Notes under the pieces: generated by a model
Seen by the model: the letters and a program-made list of their open reading frames with translations, nothing else
The model's database searches: none
What the model was told of the DNA's origin: nothing
Translations under genes and position numbers: made by a program
Assembly: GCA_945869165.1 (NCBI GenBank)
Contig: CAMBNY010000006.1
Coordinates: 1-64,000, forward strand
DNA: 64,000 nt
Direction of reading: 5' to 3'
Source: Comamonas sp. lk
GTDB lineage: Bacteria; Pseudomonadota; Gammaproteobacteria; Burkholderiales; Burkholderiaceae_C
Shown: positions 21,186 to 32,360 of the stretch, piece after piece
How the letters are laid out: each line of letters begins with the position of its first letter
Numbering within the stretch: position 1 is the stretch's first letter

Positions 21186-21281
21186 ATGTTTCACGCCCAC
21201 CTGTTCACCCTGAACCCCGCCACGGTCATTACGGCCCGTGCAGGTGCGCGCGCAATCATCACCAAAACCACGACCGGCTGA
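21186..21281 (+). CDS. Putative 31-aa leader peptide upstream of asd (MFHAHLFTLNPATVITARAGARAIITKTTTG)
   Basis: Read directly from sequence; terminal IITKTTT block of Ile/Thr/Lys codons; below the ORF-track size cutoff; lies 86 bp upstream of asd. Confidence 0.5.
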   Translation: MFHAHLFTLNPATVITARAGARAIITKTTTG

Positions 21282-21286
21282 CATAG

Positions 21287-21324
21287 CCCGGTTCGTCGTG
21301 CGCCCCCCGGCCAGACGAGCCGGG
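21287..21324 (+). promoter_or_regulatory. Hairpin between leader ORF and asd
   Basis: CCCGGTTCGTC / GACGAGCCGGG: 11-bp stem with one U-G pair, 16-nt loop; no downstream U-run immediately after. Confidence 0.55.
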
Positions 21325-21367
21325 AAAATAGTCAGGTCACACACTGTTTTTTTGAAAGGGCAATGCA

Positions 21368-22486
21368 ATGAGTAAGTTAGTAGGATTGGTCGGCTGGCGC
21401 GGCATGGTCGGCTCGGTGTTATTGGACCGGATGCAGGCAGAAGGTGACTTTGACCTGATCGAACCTCTGTTTTTCTCCACCTCTAACAGTGGCGGCGCAG
21501 CGCCCAGCTTTGCCAAGAACGAAACCACTTTGCAAGACGCCTTCGACTTGGCGGCCCTGCAACGCTGCGACATCATCATCACCGCCCAGGGCGGCGACTA
21601 CACCACCGAGGTCTATCCCAAACTGCGCGCGGCTGGCTGGAAAGGCTATTGGATTGATGCCGCCAAAACGCTGCGCATGAAAGACGATGCGGTCATTATT
21701 TTGGACCCGGTCAACCGCCAGGTTATCGACGCCGCATTGGCGCGCGGCGTAAAAGACTATATCGGCGGTAACTGCACCGTGAGCTGTATGTTGATGGGAC
21801 TGGGCGCCCTTTTCAAGGCCGATTTGGTGGAATGGATGACGGCCACCACCTACCAAGCAGCCAGCGGCGGCGGCGCGCAGCACATGCGCGAGTTGCTGAC
21901 CCAAATGGGCACGCTCAACAGCGCGGTGCGCACCCATTTAGACAATCCCTCCAGCGCGATTTTGGAGATTGACCGCCAGGTAGCCGCCACCCAGCGCGCC
22001 CTCTCGCCGGAAGAAACCAAAAACTTTATGGTCCCCCTGGCCGGTAGCCTGATCCCCTGGATCGACAGCGACCGAGGCGACGGCACCAGCCTGGAAGAAT
22101 GGAAAGGCAGCGCGGAAACCAACAAAATCCTAGGTCGTCAAGATAACCCCGTGCCCATCGACAGCATTTGCGTGCGCGTAGGCGCCATGCGCTGCCACAG
22201 CCAGAGCCTGACCATCAAAATGAAGCGCGATGTGCCACTGGCGGACATAGAGGCTATGTTGAAGCAAGACAATGCTTGGGTGCGGTTTGTCGCCAATAAC
22301 CGCATGGACAGCGTCCGGGAGTTAACCCCTGTTGCCGTGACCGGCACTATGGATATTGCGGTTGGCCGCGTCCGCAAACTCGCCATGGGGCCCCAGTATC
22401 TGGGCGCCTTCACCATCGGCGACCAGCTGCTATGGGGCGCAGCAGAGCCGCTTAGGCGCATGTTGCGCATATTGCTGGAAGACTGA
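21368..22486 (+). CDS. asd: Aspartate-semialdehyde dehydrogenase
   Basis: [67 protein letters not shown]. Confidence 0.96.
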   Translation: MSKLVGLVGWRGMVGSVLLDRMQAEGDFDLIEPLFFSTSNSGGAAPSFAKNETTLQDAFDLAALQRCDIIITAQGGDYTTEVYPKLRAAGWKGYWIDAAKTLRMKDDAVIILDPVNRQVIDAALARGVKDYIGGNCTVSCMLMGLGALFKADLVEWMTATTYQAASGGGAQHMRELLTQMGTLNSAVRTHLDNPSSAILEIDRQVAATQRALSPEETKNFMVPLAGSLIPWIDSDRGDGTSLEEWKGSAETNKILGRQDNPVPIDSICVRVGAMRCHSQSLTIKMKRDVPLADIEAMLKQDNAWVRFVANNRMDSVRELTPVAVTGTMDIAVGRVRKLAMGPQYLGAFTIGDQLLWGAAEPLRRMLRILLED

Positions 22487-22600
22487 CCACTTGACGCCGC
22501 ATCCGTGGCATCCATATTGACGCCAGATCAAGACCTCAGCCAAGGACGAACCAAAAAAATCAACACTTGAAGTATTTTTAAAACCCCCAATTTAATTATA

Positions 22601-22640
22601 AATATTGTTACAATGTTTTAATTAATAATATTGTGACAAT
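22601..22640. promoter_or_regulatory. Tandem dyad motifs upstream of fimV
   Basis: AATATTGTTACAAT (22601-22614) and AATATTGTGACAAT (22627-22640), each an ATTGT-N-ACAAT dyad, start-to-start 26 bp, in an AT-rich region. Confidence 0.45.
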
Positions 22641-22645
22641 TCTAA

Positions 22646-24916
22646 ATGGGGGTAGTTATGGGTTGGCGATGTACTTTTAAGCGATACCTTTCATCGTTAG
22701 CGTTGATATCCTTGACAGGCGCACTGATCCCCGGTCTGGCCGGGGCAGTCGCCTTGGGGCCGATCAGCGTGCAATCCTTTCTTGGGGAAAATTTGCATGC
22801 TGAAGTTGACGTTCTCAACCTCTCACCCCAGGAGGCTGCCTCGCTCAAAGCGTCCATGGCAGGTCCGGGCACCTACCTGGGTATGGGCATGGAGTACAAC
22901 GCCTCTTTAGGCGATACCCAAGTCGAGGTACTAACAAGGGCCAATGGCTCCCGCTATATCAAATTGCGTTCTAGCCGATCCCTGAATGAACCCTCCGTGG
23001 ATTTGGTTTTGGAAATTTCTACCACCGCAGCTAAATTGATTCGGCCCTATCGATTGCTGCTCGACCCAGGCAAACCCCATGAGACTGCGGCGATTACGAC
23101 TGACTTACCAGAAAATCAAAATGCCACCACGCAGGCGGTTATTACAAAATCTACCGAATCAAATTCGATTGCACCGAACGAACCGATGGTCGCGCCGGCC
23201 TTGAAGCTGGCAAATCCATCGTCAAACGAAGGTGATTTGCAAAAAAATCAAAGCGACAGTGTGATGGTTAGCTTGGGCGATACCGCAGTGAAAATTGCCA
23301 GTCGTTTTAAGCCCGAGGGCAGCAGCATGGAGCAGATGCTGGTGGCGTTAATGCGGATGAACCCTCAGGCTTTCCCACAAAACAACGTTAACGTTTTGAG
23401 CGCCGGATCAAGCATTACGATTCCCTCACCGGAAGCCGTCAATCGTATCAACCAAGATGACGCGGTACGGGCACTTGCCGGGCAATACCGCGTATTGAAT
23501 GCTGCACAACGGGCTGTCAAAAAGCAAATTTACAAGGCTAAGGGTAATGAGTTAGAACCGACCATAAGCTCCGAAAACAGCAAAATGTTAGACGGCAGGG
23601 GGAATGGACAGTCGGGCGACGCTTTGAAACTCAGCAAAAAAACTCCGGCACAGCGCTCTGAAAATGACAAGCTCGAACAAATCGCCCGGCAGAAAACCAA
23701 AGAAACTGAAGAGGCGCGCGCCAAAGAATTGACGAAGAATATCCAGGAGTTGGCAGATTTATCCAAAGCGACGGGGACGGCATTACCCAAAGAGTCGGGG
23801 GCGGGAAAAGCCATTATTCAAGGGCAAAACCCCGCTACAGAACCCACCCCAGCAGCATCTCGACCAAACGCGGGGGAGGCCGCCATACCGGTTGTACAGC
23901 CCGCTGTGCTGCCACCGCCAAATCCTGGAATCATTGATATATCGGAGGAGCTAATCAGTCAAAATTGGGTAGAACTTTTTGCAATCCTAAGCGCCTTGGG
24001 CGTTGCGCTCGGAGCGCTGGCATGGCTGCGAAGGCGCAGACCAAAATCGGCGCCAGCTGCTCAATCTGCTGGCAATCTACCGAGCGAATCATGGGCCGCC
24101 GTGAGCGATTTCAACGATAACCCGATCGGCGGTTACCAAATTGACACGAAACTTGGCACCAGTCGCGTCGTGCCAGAAAATTCGGCCATCTCCACAGAAT
24201 TAGATCCAGTCGCGGAAGCAGACGTTTACCTTGCCTATGGAAAAGACGAGCCAGCCGAAGAAATTTTGCGGGAAGGCTTAACGCATGACCCCAAGCGGGT
24301 AGCAATCCATCTGAAATTGGCAGAAATTTATGCAAAACGTGGCGACCAAGCGAATTTCGATGCCTGCGCCAACGAGGTGGCCGCTATTTCCGGAGGCCAA
24401 GGCTCGCAGTGGCAGCAAATACAAGAATGGGGCCTTGCCTTAGACACTAACAACCCTCGCTATCGCAGCGCGGAGCCGCCGGCAAGTTTGGCGCCAAATG
24501 CTGCACCAGACATGGAGTTTGATGATTCGCTAATTGAGCTCGATGCCATAAAGCCCAAGGTGGAGAGCTTGGGTACACCTCTGGTATCGGAAAAGCCAGC
24601 GCACAGCGCAGCGTCGGCTTTGGACTCCATGCTATCCTTTGTAAATAGCATGCAGGCAGACCCAGAAGCAGGGGTCGCTAATGATAAAAATTCCGGATCT
24701 TTGGAATTTGGGTCCTTGTCTTTAGACCGTTCGGCACCGCAATTGCCGCTAACAACTACCTATTCAGAACAGTTGGAAACCAGCATGGAATTAGCAAAGC
24801 AATTTATCCAAATCGGTGAATTCCAAGGAGCGCGAAGAATGCTGGATGACGTCCTAGCGAATGGTTCAGAAGACCTTCGCAACCAGGCGCAGGCCTTGAT
24901 GGCCCAGCTCAAGTGA
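22646..24916 (+). CDS. fimV: FimV/HubP-family polar protein
   Basis: ALGPISVQSFLGENLHAEVDVLNLSPQEAASLKA N-domain; single TM; C-terminal MELAKQFIQIGEFQGARRMLDDVLANGSEDLRNQAQALMAQL. Confidence 0.88.
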   Translation: MGVVMGWRCTFKRYLSSLALISLTGALIPGLAGAVALGPISVQSFLGENLHAEVDVLNLSPQEAASLKASMAGPGTYLGMGMEYNASLGDTQVEVLTRANGSRYIKLRSSRSLNEPSVDLVLEISTTAAKLIRPYRLLLDPGKPHETAAITTDLPENQNATTQAVITKSTESNSIAPNEPMVAPALKLANPSSNEGDLQKNQSDSVMVSLGDTAVKIASRFKPEGSSMEQMLVALMRMNPQAFPQNNVNVLSAGSSITIPSPEAVNRINQDDAVRALAGQYRVLNAAQRAVKKQIYKAKGNELEPTISSENSKMLDGRGNGQSGDALKLSKKTPAQRSENDKLEQIARQKTKETEEARAKELTKNIQELADLSKATGTALPKESGAGKAIIQGQNPATEPTPAASRPNAGEAAIPVVQPAVLPPPNPGIIDISEELISQNWVELFAILSALGVALGALAWLRRRRPKSAPAAQSAGNLPSESWAAVSDFNDNPIGGYQIDTKLGTSRVVPENSAISTELDPVAEADVYLAYGKDEPAEEILREGLTHDPKRVAIHLKLAEIYAKRGDQANFDACANEVAAISGGQGSQWQQIQEWGLALDTNNPRYRSAEPPASLAPNAAPDMEFDDSLIELDAIKPKVESLGTPLVSEKPAHSAASALDSMLSFVNSMQADPEAGVANDKNSGSLEFGSLSLDRSAPQLPLTTTYSEQLETSMELAKQFIQIGEFQGARRMLDDVLANGSEDLRNQAQALMAQLK

Positions 24917-24950
24917 TCGGGCAAAGCTTGCTCCCCGCCTGGAGCTGACC

Positions 24951-25733
24951 ATGCGGATGGTTTTGGGGCTCAGCTACAGCGGTCTGCAATACCAGGGCTG
25001 GCAAAGCCAAGCGTCCGGCCGTACGCTGCAAGACTGTTTAGAGACTGCGCTTGGTGCATTTACCGGTAGTCGAATCTCCACGCTATGCGCCGGACGTACC
25101 GACGCAGGCGTACACGCCCTGATGCAGGTGGTGCACTTTGAAAGCCCGGTGGAACGCAACAACCACGCCTGGCTACGCGGTACCAATAGCAAATTGCCCA
25201 AGGATATTGCCGTGGAGTGGGCTCTGCCGGCTCCGCCCGATTTTCATTGCCGGGCCAGCGCAATCAGTCGCCGCTATGCATACGTTCTAAAAGAGTCCGA
25301 AGTCCGGCCAACACTGGAAGCCGGTCGCGTAGGCTGGAGTTTTCGCGGCCTCGACGGCGCTGCGATGCGCCAAGCCGCCACTTACTTGCTCGGAGAGCAG
25401 GACTTCAGCTCGTTTCGAGCCTCAGAATGTCAAGCCTTGACACCCGTGAAAACCCTTTCGCGCATCGACATCCATCAGCGAGGTGCCTACTGGCGTTTCG
25501 AGTTTGAGGCCAGTGCATTTCTGCACCACATGATTCGCAACATCATGGGTTGCCTGGTACGCATCGGGCAAGGCCACGAGGCTCCCGAGTGGATGGAGCA
25601 GGTCTTACGGGCGTGCGACCGCAAAGTGGCAGCACCTACCTTTTCGCCTGCGGGCCTTTATTTTCTGGGCCCACGCTATGCGGCAAGGTTTGGCATGCCC
25701 GAGCGCACGCCTGCGTATGATTGGCTTCCATGA
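24951..25733 (+). CDS. truA: tRNA pseudouridine(38-40) synthase
   Basis: RMVLGLSYSGLQYQGWQSQ; CAGRTDAGVHALMQVVHFES; FLHHMIRNIMGCLVRIGQG. Confidence 0.95.
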   Translation: MRMVLGLSYSGLQYQGWQSQASGRTLQDCLETALGAFTGSRISTLCAGRTDAGVHALMQVVHFESPVERNNHAWLRGTNSKLPKDIAVEWALPAPPDFHCRASAISRRYAYVLKESEVRPTLEAGRVGWSFRGLDGAAMRQAATYLLGEQDFSSFRASECQALTPVKTLSRIDIHQRGAYWRFEFEASAFLHHMIRNIMGCLVRIGQGHEAPEWMEQVLRACDRKVAAPTFSPAGLYFLGPRYAARFGMPERTPAYDWLP

Positions 25734-26446
25734 TGGAGCTTTCTAACCCCCAGGCCAGAACCCGTATCAAACTGTGTGGCTTTACCCGCGAATCCGATGT
25801 AGAAGCTGCTGTGGGTGCCGGAGTAGACGCGATCGGCTTTGTACTCTTTGCCAAAAGTCCGCGGGCAGTTAACGCACAGCGGGCCGCAGCGCTGGCCCGC
25901 TACTTACCACCCTTCGTAAGCCCGGTACTCCTGTTTGTCAACGCACAGGCAGACGAAATCCGCGCCGCTTGCGAACTGATTCCGCAAGCCCTGCTGCAAT
26001 TTCATGGGGACGAAAGCGCCTCTGGCTGCCAAAAGCTTGCAGCGGGCCGTGCTTATTTGCGCGCAGCCCGTATTCCCACCGGCCCGGCGGGGGCGGATTT
26101 TGACCTCGTAAAATACGCGCTCGATTACTCCCAAGCCCAAGCCATCCTGCTCGACGCCCATGTCGAGGGATTCGGCGGCGGCGGCAAGGCATTCAATTGG
26201 TCACTGCTTCCTCCAAGCGTCAACGCTCACCTCGTCTTGAGTGGTGGACTCAATGCTGTAAACGTGGGCGACGGCATCGCCCTGCTACGGCCACGATGTA
26301 AATCTCTGGCCGTGGACGTCAGTTCCGCAGTGGAAGTCGATGCGCCTGGGGGCGGAACCCTCAAAGGTATCAAAGACTCCGAAAAAATGAACCACTTTGT
26401 CGCCGCCGTTCGCGCCGCCGACCAACGCCTTGCAGGATTAACTTGA
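25730..26446 (+). CDS. trpF: Phosphoribosylanthranilate isomerase
   Basis: [25 protein letters not shown]-like; [12 protein letters not shown]; followed by trpB, trpA. Confidence 0.94.
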   Translation: MMELSNPQARTRIKLCGFTRESDVEAAVGAGVDAIGFVLFAKSPRAVNAQRAAALARYLPPFVSPVLLFVNAQADEIRAACELIPQALLQFHGDESASGCQKLAAGRAYLRAARIPTGPAGADFDLVKYALDYSQAQAILLDAHVEGFGGGGKAFNWSLLPPSVNAHLVLSGGLNAVNVGDGIALLRPRCKSLAVDVSSAVEVDAPGGGTLKGIKDSEKMNHFVAAVRAADQRLAGLT

Positions 26447-26448
26447 AC

Positions 26449-27750
26449 ATGCTTGATTACCAACAACCCGATGTGCGAGGCCATTTCGGCAAATACGGCG
26501 GCAGCTTTGTCTCCGAAACGCTGACCCACGCTATCAACGAACTCAAAGCCGCCTACGCGCGCTACCAGCACGACCCCCAATTCGTGGCCGAGTTCAAGTC
26601 CGAATTGGCCCATTTTGTAGGCCGCCCTTCGCCGATTTACCACGCCGCGCGCATGAGCCGCGAAATGGGCGGCGCGCAGATTTACCTCAAGCGCGAAGAC
26701 CTCAACCATACCGGTGCGCACAAAATCAATAACACCATCGGTCAGGCCATGCTGGCCAAGCGCATGGGCAAGCCGCGCATCATCGCCGAGACCGGCGCCG
26801 GTCAGCACGGCGTGGCCACCGCCACCATCTGCGCCCGCTATGGCTTGGAATGCGTGGTCTACATGGGTAGCGAAGACGTCAAGCGCCAAAGTCCCAACGT
26901 CTACCGGATGAAGCTCTTGGGTGCCACCGTGGTGCCGGTCGAGTCCGGCAGCCGCACCCTCAAAGACGCGCTCAACGAAGCCATGCGCGACTGGGTTGCC
27001 AATGTAGACGACACCTTTTACATCATCGGCACTGTGGCCGGCCCGCATCCTTACCCCATGATGGTGCGCGATTTCCAGAGCATCATCGGCACCGAATGCA
27101 TTGCCCAAATGCCCGATATGTTGGCCGCGCAGCATGCGGCCAACACCCAGCCGGACGCGGTAATCGCCTGCGTGGGCGGCGGCAGCAATGCCATGGGTAT
27201 TTTTTACCCCTACATCCCGTTTGAGAAGACGCAGTTGATCGGTGTGGAAGCGGCAGGGGAAGGCCTGGACAGCGGCAAACACTCAGCCTCCATACAGCGT
27301 GGCAGCGCCGGTGTCTTGCACGGCAACCGGACTTATGTATTGCAGGACGATAACGGTCAAGTAACCGAAACGCATAGCATCAGCGCCGGGTTGGACTACC
27401 CCGGCGTAGGCCCGGAACACGCATTTCTAAGCGACATCGGGCGTGCGCAATACGTGGGCATCACCGACAAACGGGCGCTGGAGGCATTTCACTACCTGTG
27501 CCGCACTGAGGGCATCATTCCGGCACTGGAGTCGAGCCACGCGGTGGCCTACGCCATGGATTTGGCTAAAACCATGCGGCCTGATCAGTCGATTCTGGTG
27601 AACCTCTCGGGTCGGGGTGACAAAGACATTGGTACCGTGGCGGATCTAAGCAATGGGGACTTTTTTTGCCGCCCAAGTTGCCAAGGGCAGAGCGTCAAAG
27701 GCGGCACCGAGCATCCGGTCACGCTGCACGGCTTGGGAGCCAAAGCATGA
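26449..27750 (+). CDS. trpB: Tryptophan synthase beta chain
   Basis: [41 protein letters not shown]. Confidence 0.97.
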   Translation: MLDYQQPDVRGHFGKYGGSFVSETLTHAINELKAAYARYQHDPQFVAEFKSELAHFVGRPSPIYHAARMSREMGGAQIYLKREDLNHTGAHKINNTIGQAMLAKRMGKPRIIAETGAGQHGVATATICARYGLECVVYMGSEDVKRQSPNVYRMKLLGATVVPVESGSRTLKDALNEAMRDWVANVDDTFYIIGTVAGPHPYPMMVRDFQSIIGTECIAQMPDMLAAQHAANTQPDAVIACVGGGSNAMGIFYPYIPFEKTQLIGVEAAGEGLDSGKHSASIQRGSAGVLHGNRTYVLQDDNGQVTETHSISAGLDYPGVGPEHAFLSDIGRAQYVGITDKRALEAFHYLCRTEGIIPALESSHAVAYAMDLAKTMRPDQSILVNLSGRGDKDIGTVADLSNGDFFCRPSCQGQSVKGGTEHPVTLHGLGAKA

Positions 27751-28568
27751 GCCGCATCCAAAATACGTTTGCCACTTTGGCCGCCCAAGGGCGCCAAGCC
27801 TTGATTCCCTTTGTGACCGCGGGCTTCCCCTATGCGGATGTCACGCCGGAGCTCATGCATGCCATGGTGGTGGCCGGGGCCGATGTCATCGAACTTGGTG
27901 TCCCTTTCTCCGACCCCAGCGCCGACGGCCCCGTCATTCAGCGCTCGGGCGACAAAGCGCTGGCTTTGGGCATTGGCCTGGTACAGGTGCTAGAAATGGT
28001 GCGCCAATTCCGATTAAGCGACAACAACACCCCGGTAGTGTTGATGGGCTATGCCAATCCGATAGAGCGCTACGACCAGCGCCATGCAGCCCCTGGCGTG
28101 GACAGCCCCTTTGTCCACGATGCCGCGCAAGCCGGGGTGGACGGGGTGCTGGTGGTGGACTACCCGCCCGAGGAATGCATTGACTTTGCTGCCCGGCTGC
28201 GCGCCCGCAATATGGACTTGATATTTTTGCTGGCCCCTACCAGCACCGACGAACGTATGGCCCAGGTAGCGGCGGTTGCCAGTGGCTATGTATATTACGT
28301 CTCGCTCAAGGGCGTAACCGGCGCGGGCACCCTGGATACAGATGCCGTCGGCGCCATGCTGCCGCGTATACGCCGCCATATCCAGATTCCTGTTGGCGTC
28401 GGTTTTGGCATTCGCGACGGTGCTACCGCTGCGACCATTGCCAAGGTAGCTGATGCGGTAGTGATTGGCAGCAAAATGATCCAATTGATTGAAAATGCCG
28501 CGCGCGATACAGTGGCACCGACCGCCCAGGCGTTTTTGCGCGAGGTGCGCAGCGCCATGGATGCATAA
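27747..28568 (+). CDS. trpA: Tryptophan synthase alpha chain
   Basis: [51 protein letters not shown] overlap with trpB. Confidence 0.97.
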   Translation: MSRIQNTFATLAAQGRQALIPFVTAGFPYADVTPELMHAMVVAGADVIELGVPFSDPSADGPVIQRSGDKALALGIGLVQVLEMVRQFRLSDNNTPVVLMGYANPIERYDQRHAAPGVDSPFVHDAAQAGVDGVLVVDYPPEECIDFAARLRARNMDLIFLLAPTSTDERMAQVAAVASGYVYYVSLKGVTGAGTLDTDAVGAMLPRIRRHIQIPVGVGFGIRDGATAATIAKVADAVVIGSKMIQLIENAARDTVAPTAQAFLREVRSAMDA

Positions 28569-28618
28569 AGCGGGTTGGTATCGGCAAATCTGGCGCAAAT
28601 GACACACGGAGAAAGACT

Positions 28619-29491
28619 ATGAGTTGGCTTGAAAAACTGCTACCCGCCAAAATTGAGCAAACTGACCCCGCAGACCGCCGCACCGTGCCCGAAGGGCTTT
28701 GGGTCAAGTGCCCGGGTTGTGAAACCGTGCTCTATAAGTCGGACTTAGAGCAAAACCTCAACGTCTGCCCTACCTGCAGCCACCACCATCGCATCCGTGC
28801 GCGCGCGCGCTTGGATGCCTTTTTAGACAACGAAGGACGCTTCGAGATCGGGCAGGAAGTGTTGCCGGTGGACGCACTCAAATTCAAGGACAGTCGCAAA
28901 TACCCGGAGCGCCTGAAGGAGGCTCTAGAAAATACCAATGAGACCGATGCGCTGGTGGTCATCGGCGGCTCGGTGCATGGTATCGGTGTGGTAGCCGCCT
29001 GCTTTGAATTTGAATTCATGGGTGGCAGCATGGGCTCCGTAGTGGGCGAACGCTTTGTGCGCGGGGTGGAGGCGGCAATCGAGCAAAAATCTGCCTTCCT
29101 CTGCTTTACCGCCACTGGCGGCGCGCGCATGCAAGAGGGCTTACTGAGCCTGATGCAAATGGCGAAAACCAATGCGTCCCTCACGCGCCTGGCTAAGAAA
29201 GGATTGCCCTATATCAGCGTGCTCACCGACCCGACCATGGGTGGTGTAAGCGCAGGTTTTGCCTTTTTGGGTGACATCGTGATTGCCGAACCCAAGGCCC
29301 TGATCGGCTTTGCCGGACCGCGCGTGATCGAGTCCACCGTGCGGGTCACGCTGCCCGAAGGCTTCCAGCGGTCCGAGTTTTTGCAAACGAAGGGCGCGAT
29401 TGACCTGATTTGCGACCGCCGCGAAATGCGCAAAACCGTGGCCGAGGCCCTGGCCATGCTGCAGCGCCATCCGACAGACGCGGTAATCTAA
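28619..29491 (+). CDS. accD: Acetyl-CoA carboxylase carboxyltransferase subunit beta
   Basis: [29 protein letters not shown] zinc ribbon; [19 protein letters not shown]. Confidence 0.96.
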   Translation: MSWLEKLLPAKIEQTDPADRRTVPEGLWVKCPGCETVLYKSDLEQNLNVCPTCSHHHRIRARARLDAFLDNEGRFEIGQEVLPVDALKFKDSRKYPERLKEALENTNETDALVVIGGSVHGIGVVAACFEFEFMGGSMGSVVGERFVRGVEAAIEQKSAFLCFTATGGARMQEGLLSLMQMAKTNASLTRLAKKGLPYISVLTDPTMGGVSAGFAFLGDIVIAEPKALIGFAGPRVIESTVRVTLPEGFQRSEFLQTKGAIDLICDRREMRKTVAEALAMLQRHPTDAVI

Positions 29492-29516
29492 AGCGGCAAG
29501 AACCTGGGTCGCTGCT

Positions 29517-30086
29517 TCAGGCCAGCAGCATCAAGACCGCGCCATCAAGCGGATGAATGAGCAAGCCCATGATTTGCAAAACCAGTAGCAAGGCTAAGGG
29601 GGACAAATCCACCCCGCCGACCAAGGGCAAGTAGCGACGAATCGGCGCCAAAAGTGGCGCCACCAAGCGATCGAGTAGGTCAGACACCGGCGACGCGGAT
29701 TGAATCCAGGACAGCAGGGCGTAGATAAACACCATGGCCGTCATCCCGGAAACCGCCAAACGCAGCAACCCCACCCCGGCCAAGCCGGCGACGGCACCAT
29801 AGTTGTGGGGCATGCCCTGAATCAACCATAGAAGCGAACATTGGGCCAACTCCAAAACATAGGCGGCAAGCAAACTGGCCAAGTCCAAGATGGCCAAACC
29901 CGGCAGAACGCGCCGCAGTGGCAGCACAATCCAATCGCTCACGGCGAATAAAAATGGCCCTATCGGGTTGCCGGCGCGGGCCGACATGGGGATACGTTGT
30001 TGCTGCATATACAGGCGCAGCAAACAGGCCCCGCCGATGACTCCGACGACAAGGTCCAACACCATAGAAATAATTTGGTAAGGCAT
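29517..30086 (-). CDS. YggT family membrane protein
   Basis: MPYQIISMVLDLVVGVIGGACLLRLYMQQQRIPMSARAGNPIGPFLFAVSDWIVLPLRRVLP; LLSWIQSASPVSDLLDRLVAPLLAPIRR. Confidence 0.88.
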   Translation of the reverse strand: MPYQIISMVLDLVVGVIGGACLLRLYMQQQRIPMSARAGNPIGPFLFAVSDWIVLPLRRVLPGLAILDLASLLAAYVLELAQCSLLWLIQGMPHNYGAVAGLAGVGLLRLAVSGMTAMVFIYALLSWIQSASPVSDLLDRLVAPLLAPIRRYLPLVGGVDLSPLALLLVLQIMGLLIHPLDGAVLMLLA

Positions 30087-30233
30087 GTCAATAAGCGTCG
30101 CGCGCAACGGGCCATTTGCGGGAAATAGACAAGATCATAATCGCCAGCGGCAGGCTCTTAGAATCTCCGCTTCGAACCGCAGCCGAACTACAGCACCGAT
30201 CAGCTCGCATTTTTCTCTCTTTAGCGCACATCC

Positions 30234-31781
30234 ATGTCCGAAGCAATTACGCCGCCAGCAAGCCCAACCGACGAAAACCAACTTATTTTGGAGCGGCGCG
30301 AAAAGCTCAAAACCCTGCGCGAGCGCCAAGCCCAAGGCCTGGGCCCCGCCTTCCCGAACGACTTTGCGCCAGACCAAGTCGCCGCTAATTTGTTTGCCCT
30401 CTACGACGATAAGACCGCCGAAGAACTACAAAGCCTGCATGTGGAAGTCAAAGTCGCAGGCCGCATGATGCTCAAGCGTGTGATGGGCAAGGCCAGTTTT
30501 TGCACCTTGCAAGACGCATCCTTTGGGCCAAGTAATGGCCGGGTTCAGATCTATGTCAAGGGCGAAGAAGTAGGAAACGACTGCTACGAGGACTTCAAGC
30601 ACTGGGATTTAGGCGATATCGTGGCTGCCAGCGGACGCCTGTTCAAAACCAAGACCGGTGAACTCTCGGTTCATGCCAGCGAAGTTCGACTATTAACCAA
30701 AAGCCTGCGCCCCATGCCTGACAAGTTCCACGGCATCCATGACCAGGAAGTGAAATACCGCCAGCGCTACATCGATCTCATGACCGACGAAGTGGCCCGT
30801 AAGCGCTTTGTGGCGCGCAGCACTGCGGTGAGCAGTATCCGGGCCTTCATGGTGCAGCACGGTTTTCTCGAAGTGGAAACGCCTATGCTGCACCCCATCC
30901 CCGGCGGTGCGAATGCCAAGCCGTTTACCACCCACCACAATGCGCTGGACCAGCAAATGTTTTTGCGCATCGCGCCTGAGCTTTACCTCAAGCGCTTGAT
31001 CGTCGGCGGCTTTGACCGGGTGTTTGAAATCAACCGCAACTTTCGCAATGAAGGAATTTCGGTGCGCCACAACCCCGAATTCACCATGATGGAGTTTTAT
31101 GCGGCCTATTGGAATTACCGCGACCTGATGGTGTTCACCGAGGACCTGGTGCGCGATGCAGCGCTCAAGGCGGTGGGTTCACTAGATTTAAGTTATGGCG
31201 GAAAACCCGTAGACTTGGCCGCGCCTTTCGAGCGTTTGACCATATTGGAAGCCATCGAAAAATACACCGACGCCGGCATGAATGTGAACGACGCCGACTG
31301 GCTGCGCGCGGCCTTACGCAAAGCCGGTCTGAGTGATGCCAAAAACCAGTTATCCAAGCGCAGCCTGGCGGGCTTACAAGTCATGTATTTTGAAGAGCAT
31401 GTGGAAGACAAGCTGTGGCAACCCACTTTTATTTGTGAGCACCCGGTAGAAATTTCACCCTTGGCCCGCGCCAGCGATACCCACCCCGAAGTGACAGAGC
31501 GCTTTGAGTTGTACATCACCGGCCGGGAATTTGGCAACGGGTTTAGCGAGCTCAACGACGCGCAAGACCAGGCGGCGCGTTTTCAGGCACAAGTCAGCGC
31601 CAAGGACAGCGGGGACGATGAGGCCATGTTTTATGACCACGACTTTGTGCGCGCGCTGGAATACGGAATGCCACCCACTGGCGGCTGCGGTATTGGCATT
31701 GACCGCCTGATGATGCTGCTGACCGACAGCCCCAGCATCCGTGATGTGATTTTGTTCCCTGCCCTGCGGCGGGAAAACTAA
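30234..31781 (+). CDS. lysS: Lysine--tRNA ligase (class II)
   Basis: [36 protein letters not shown] fold; [46 protein letters not shown]. Confidence 0.97.
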   Translation: MSEAITPPASPTDENQLILERREKLKTLRERQAQGLGPAFPNDFAPDQVAANLFALYDDKTAEELQSLHVEVKVAGRMMLKRVMGKASFCTLQDASFGPSNGRVQIYVKGEEVGNDCYEDFKHWDLGDIVAASGRLFKTKTGELSVHASEVRLLTKSLRPMPDKFHGIHDQEVKYRQRYIDLMTDEVARKRFVARSTAVSSIRAFMVQHGFLEVETPMLHPIPGGANAKPFTTHHNALDQQMFLRIAPELYLKRLIVGGFDRVFEINRNFRNEGISVRHNPEFTMMEFYAAYWNYRDLMVFTEDLVRDAALKAVGSLDLSYGGKPVDLAAPFERLTILEAIEKYTDAGMNVNDADWLRAALRKAGLSDAKNQLSKRSLAGLQVMYFEEHVEDKLWQPTFICEHPVEISPLARASDTHPEVTERFELYITGREFGNGFSELNDAQDQAARFQAQVSAKDSGDDEAMFYDHDFVRALEYGMPPTGGCGIGIDRLMMLLTDSPSIRDVILFPALRREN

Positions 31782-31804
31782 GCAGGCCAAGGGCCGGTGT
31801 CAAA

Positions 31805-32338
31805 TTGAGCACTGCTGCGACCGGATTGGTGGCAGCGCCCTATTTACGCGCCTACCCACAAGACACGGTATCCAAGGTCCTGGGCATGCTCGCTGGCGGA
31901 ACGGCGGGAGATTGGTTGCTAGATAAATACCCGCAAGCCCACGCCGTTCGAAACGACGGAGCTTTGTATGCCTATGTCCAGGACATTCGGCAAAGCCGCA
32001 TGCGCAGCTCCGCCCCCTTAAGCAAAGTCGCATACGATAGTAAATTGCAAGCAATTGCCCATGCGCTGGGAACGCATACCCGCATTGCGCGCGTACAGGG
32101 CGCAAAGCTCAAAACGAAGCATGAGCTGCGCATTGCCAGTATTTTCAAAGCGGCACCCGAAGACTTTTTGCGCATGATCGTGGTCCACGAGTTAGCGCAT
32201 TTACGGGAAAAAGACCACGACAAAAGTTTTTACCAACTGTGTGAACACATAGAACCGCGCTATCACCAACTGGAATTTGAGCTACGTGTGTACCTGACCT
32301 ACCTGGATGCAGGTGGCAGCGGCTTATGGGGCGCCTAA
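31805..32338 (+). CDS. YgjP-like (DUF45) metallopeptidase-domain protein
   Basis: VVHELAHLREKDHDKSFYQLCEHIEP HExxH zinc motif. Confidence 0.8.
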   Translation: MSTAATGLVAAPYLRAYPQDTVSKVLGMLAGGTAGDWLLDKYPQAHAVRNDGALYAYVQDIRQSRMRSSAPLSKVAYDSKLQAIAHALGTHTRIARVQGAKLKTKHELRIASIFKAAPEDFLRMIVVHELAHLREKDHDKSFYQLCEHIEPRYHQLEFELRVYLTYLDAGGSGLWGA

Positions 32339-32360
32339 GGCGGCGTCCAAGTTAAAGCGC

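Noticed and set aside
26227-27282. 351-aa minus-strand ORF opposite trpF/trpB
   Set aside because: Composition (His/Gly/Ala/Val/Phe-rich) is that of a mirrored coding frame; trpF and trpB explain the region fully.
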